Positions 6,160-7,237 of a stretch of 7,237 bases of DNA are shown here, in pieces. Positions within the stretch are counted from its first letter, which is position 1. Every line of letters starts with the position of its first letter. The translations under genes and the position numbers were made by a program. The notes beneath the pieces are model-generated. The model ran no database searches. It was given only the letters and a program-made list of their open reading frames with translations, and was not told the origin of the DNA. Source of the stretch: JAEYZS01 sp031374125 (lineage in GTDB: Bacteria; Bdellovibrionota; Bdellovibrionia; Bdellovibrionales; JAEYZS01); assembly GCA_031374125.1 (NCBI GenBank), contig JANMFM010000364.1, positions 1 to 7,237 on the forward strand, read 5' to 3'.

Positions 6160-6390
6160 TTGTCCGAAAAACGAATTATTCTAAATAGTAAAGCATCTAA
6201 TTTGAGTGCTATTGAGAATGATAAGATTGAATTGACGAGACATTATGCTGAAATCTTGGGTGCTACTCTCGGTATACATCCGAGTTCGCTTTTGTTTCCT
6301 GAGGGAAGCAACTATAAAACAAAAGAGTTAAAGGCAATTGAGCGCAAAGCTCAATTATTAAGAGAGAAGAAAAAGAAAAAGTCAGCCTAG
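6160..6390 (+). CDS. Small protein resembling the C-terminal half of an XRE helix-turn-helix regulator (possible 5'-truncated remnant)
   Basis: 76 residues from TTG 6160; an in-frame TAA at 6145-6147 blocks extension. Residues 11-24 ('KASNLSAIENDKIE') match the recognition helix and the following turn of XRE domains ('..LS.iEnGk..l'). Residues 26-49 ('LTRHYAEILGATLGIHPSSLLFPEG') match the final helix, with the 'LGihPssLL' ending. A basic helical tail follows ('KTKELKAIERKAQLLREKKKKK'). The first two helices of the roughly 60-residue domain are missing, and I found no matching residues in the other frames of 6102-6160. There is no Shine-Dalgarno sequence. It is therefore either a remnant of a larger regulator cut at its 5' end or a short protein that no longer binds DNA in the usual way. 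It is convergent with the M28 gene, 15 bp away. Confidence 0.5.
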   Translation: MSEKRIILNSKASNLSAIENDKIELTRHYAEILGATLGIHPSSLLFPEGSNYKTKELKAIERKAQLLREKKKKKSA

Positions 6391-6413
6391 AGCCTAGAGC
6401 AGAGCCTAAGGCT
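6370..6413 (-). terminator. Weak candidate terminator for the M28 gene
   Basis: On the minus strand AGCCT (6413-6409) can pair with AGGCT (6388-6384, or the nearer copy at 6395-6391), followed by GAC and TTTTTCTTTTT (6380-6370). The stem is only five base pairs and the T-tract is the complement of the lysine codons of the convergent gene, so this is tentative. Confidence 0.28.
6384..6407. repeat. Short imperfect AGCCTAGAGC repeats at the convergent junction
   Basis: AGCCT recurs at 6384-6388, 6391-6395 and 6403-6407, with CCTAGAG duplicated in tandem (6386-6392 and 6393-6399). The block spans the stop of the XRE-like gene and the 15 bp to the M28 stop. Confidence 0.5.
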
Positions 6414-7185
6414 TAACTTTCACGCCAGCTTTTTCAATCGTCGCGGCCAGGTTGAGCTTCACAATCTCTGCTCCAAATGTCGGGTTGATGGAATCCAAAG
6501 TATCACACGCTTTATGCCAGCAAGGTGTATGCGTATTCCAGTGTTCAATCGTGAGTAGGGTTTCGATTCCCGCTTGGATAAATGGCACGTGATCAGAGGC
6601 CCAAGCATCTAGCATGATGTTGGGAGTGAGCGCAGTGTATTGTGTTGTCAGAGTCGCCATCCATTTTGCGAGGTCTTCGAATTGATCTTCCGTCTCAAGA
6701 TCTACAACACCATTAGAATTGTAAGCAATCATGTCCATGTTCACCACAAAGAGAACGTCTTTTTTAAGACCATTTTTTTCTAAATATTTAACGTATCTTC
6801 CTGCTCCTACAAGTCCGACCTCTTCATCTTCGGTCAGCATAAATAGAATTGAGTAATCGCTTTCAAAATCCTTTAAAGCATTGGCAATTTCCAACACGCC
6901 GGCAGCTCCACTCGCGTTGTCGTCGGCACCCATTGTTCTAGCTACAGTATCCATGTGGCCCATCACGATGACAAATTTTGAAGAATCAACTTTTCCTTTT
7001 TTCCAAGCTTCGATATTGAAATTGTGAGTTGTTTCGTAACCCATTTTTTCGAATTCTTTAACGAAAGATTCAATGGCTTTGGCATTTGTACGCGGTCCAA
7101 AATCCGTGATGCTTTTTACGCGATTATAAAAAGAATCTGGAGTGATTCTTTTAAGAACTTCTTTTATTTCGGCTTTAGCCTTCAT
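6406..7185 (-). CDS. M28-family zinc aminopeptidase / metallopeptidase
   Basis: A 259-residue protein with the full set of M28 metal-site motifs in order. These are H77 in 'VIVMGHMDT', the bridging aspartate in 'GADDNASGAAGVLEIA' (D88/D89), the general base and ligand in 'TEDEEVGLVGA' (E121/E122), D151 in 'VVNMDMIAY', and H224 in 'CWHKACDTLDSINP'. These enzymes carry two zinc ions and release N-terminal residues or process dipeptides. The start is uncertain: ATG 7185 has AGCAGG directly against it, too close for a working Shine-Dalgarno. The same frame also stays open, without another start, to the window edge (7237), so the gene may begin further right. As drawn it has no signal peptide, unusual for M28 enzymes, which are mostly exported. 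Against extension, another minus-strand frame ends in a TGA overlapping this ATG (ATGA). Confidence 0.9.
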   Translation of the reverse strand: MKAKAEIKEVLKRITPDSFYNRVKSITDFGPRTNAKAIESFVKEFEKMGYETTHNFNIEAWKKGKVDSSKFVIVMGHMDTVARTMGADDNASGAAGVLEIANALKDFESDYSILFMLTEDEEVGLVGAGRYVKYLEKNGLKKDVLFVVNMDMIAYNSNGVVDLETEDQFEDLAKWMATLTTQYTALTPNIMLDAWASDHVPFIQAGIETLLTIEHWNTHTPCWHKACDTLDSINPTFGAEIVKLNLAATIEKAGVKVKP

Positions 7186-7235
7186 CCTGCTAAAAAATTG
7201 AGAAATATTAGAGGAGATGGAATAATCATTCTCAT
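7182..7235 (-). other. Possible end of an upstream minus-strand frame overlapping the M28 start by ATGA
   Basis: A minus-strand frame reads MRMIIPSPLIFLNFLAG and stops at TGA 7184-7182, overlapping the M28 ATG. It could be the hydrophobic tail of a gene lying to the right and coupled to M28, or a meaningless short frame. It is too short to judge inside the window. Confidence 0.2.
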
Positions 7236-7237
7236 AG

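Overview
The window reads as chromosomal DNA of a low-GC member of the Bdellovibrionota (Bdellovibrio / Pseudobdellovibrio-like). This is an inference from the gene types: an HD-GYP protein with a short N-terminal domain, a LolC/E permease, several small exported proteins, and a 'helix then LGIHPSSLLFP' type XRE tail. It also rests on base composition. No rRNA, tRNA or taxon-defining marker is present, so the placement is tentative.

Layout, left to right. (1) Positions 1-710, minus strand: the N-terminal 236 residues of an HD-GYP protein that starts on TTG and runs off the left edge. (2) 711-881: a divergent intergenic region with a candidate extended -10 promoter for the HD-GYP gene and a candidate promoter for the rightward genes. 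(3) 882-2745, plus strand: a hypothetical 196-residue protein followed 22 bp later by a LolC/LolE-family permease of the lipoprotein-releasing ABC transporter. (4) 2742-3335: a type II toxin-antitoxin pair (Phd/YefM-like antitoxin, RelE/ParE-like toxin). Its promoter starts inside the permease stop codon and carries an inverted repeat between -35 and -10. (5) 3358-6101: a tightly packed unit of three genes, each with a predicted signal peptide: an eight-cysteine protein, a divergent short M13 (neprilysin-like) metallopeptidase, and a small two-cysteine protein. (6) 6160-6390: a small protein that looks like the second half of an XRE helix-turn-helix domain. (7) 6406-7185, minus strand: an M28-family zinc aminopeptidase, convergent with the preceding gene.

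The flanks (HD-GYP, Lol permease, M28 peptidase) look like ordinary chromosomal genes. The stretch from about 2746 to 6400 looks like an accessory insert: a toxin-antitoxin pair, an exported protease cassette and a truncated regulator. Within the cassette the genes are spaced 2 bp apart or overlap by 4 bp, so the three exported proteins are probably made together and meet in the periplasm or outside the cell. The most interesting item is the peptidase. It keeps the NAxY, HExxH, ExxxD and C-terminal H-x5-R landmarks of M13 enzymes in a much shortened protein and is flanked by two unrecognised exported partners.

Two genes, the 196-residue protein and the antitoxin, have well-placed -10 boxes that put the predicted transcription start on the ATG itself and have no Shine-Dalgarno sequence. 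This suggests leaderless mRNAs.
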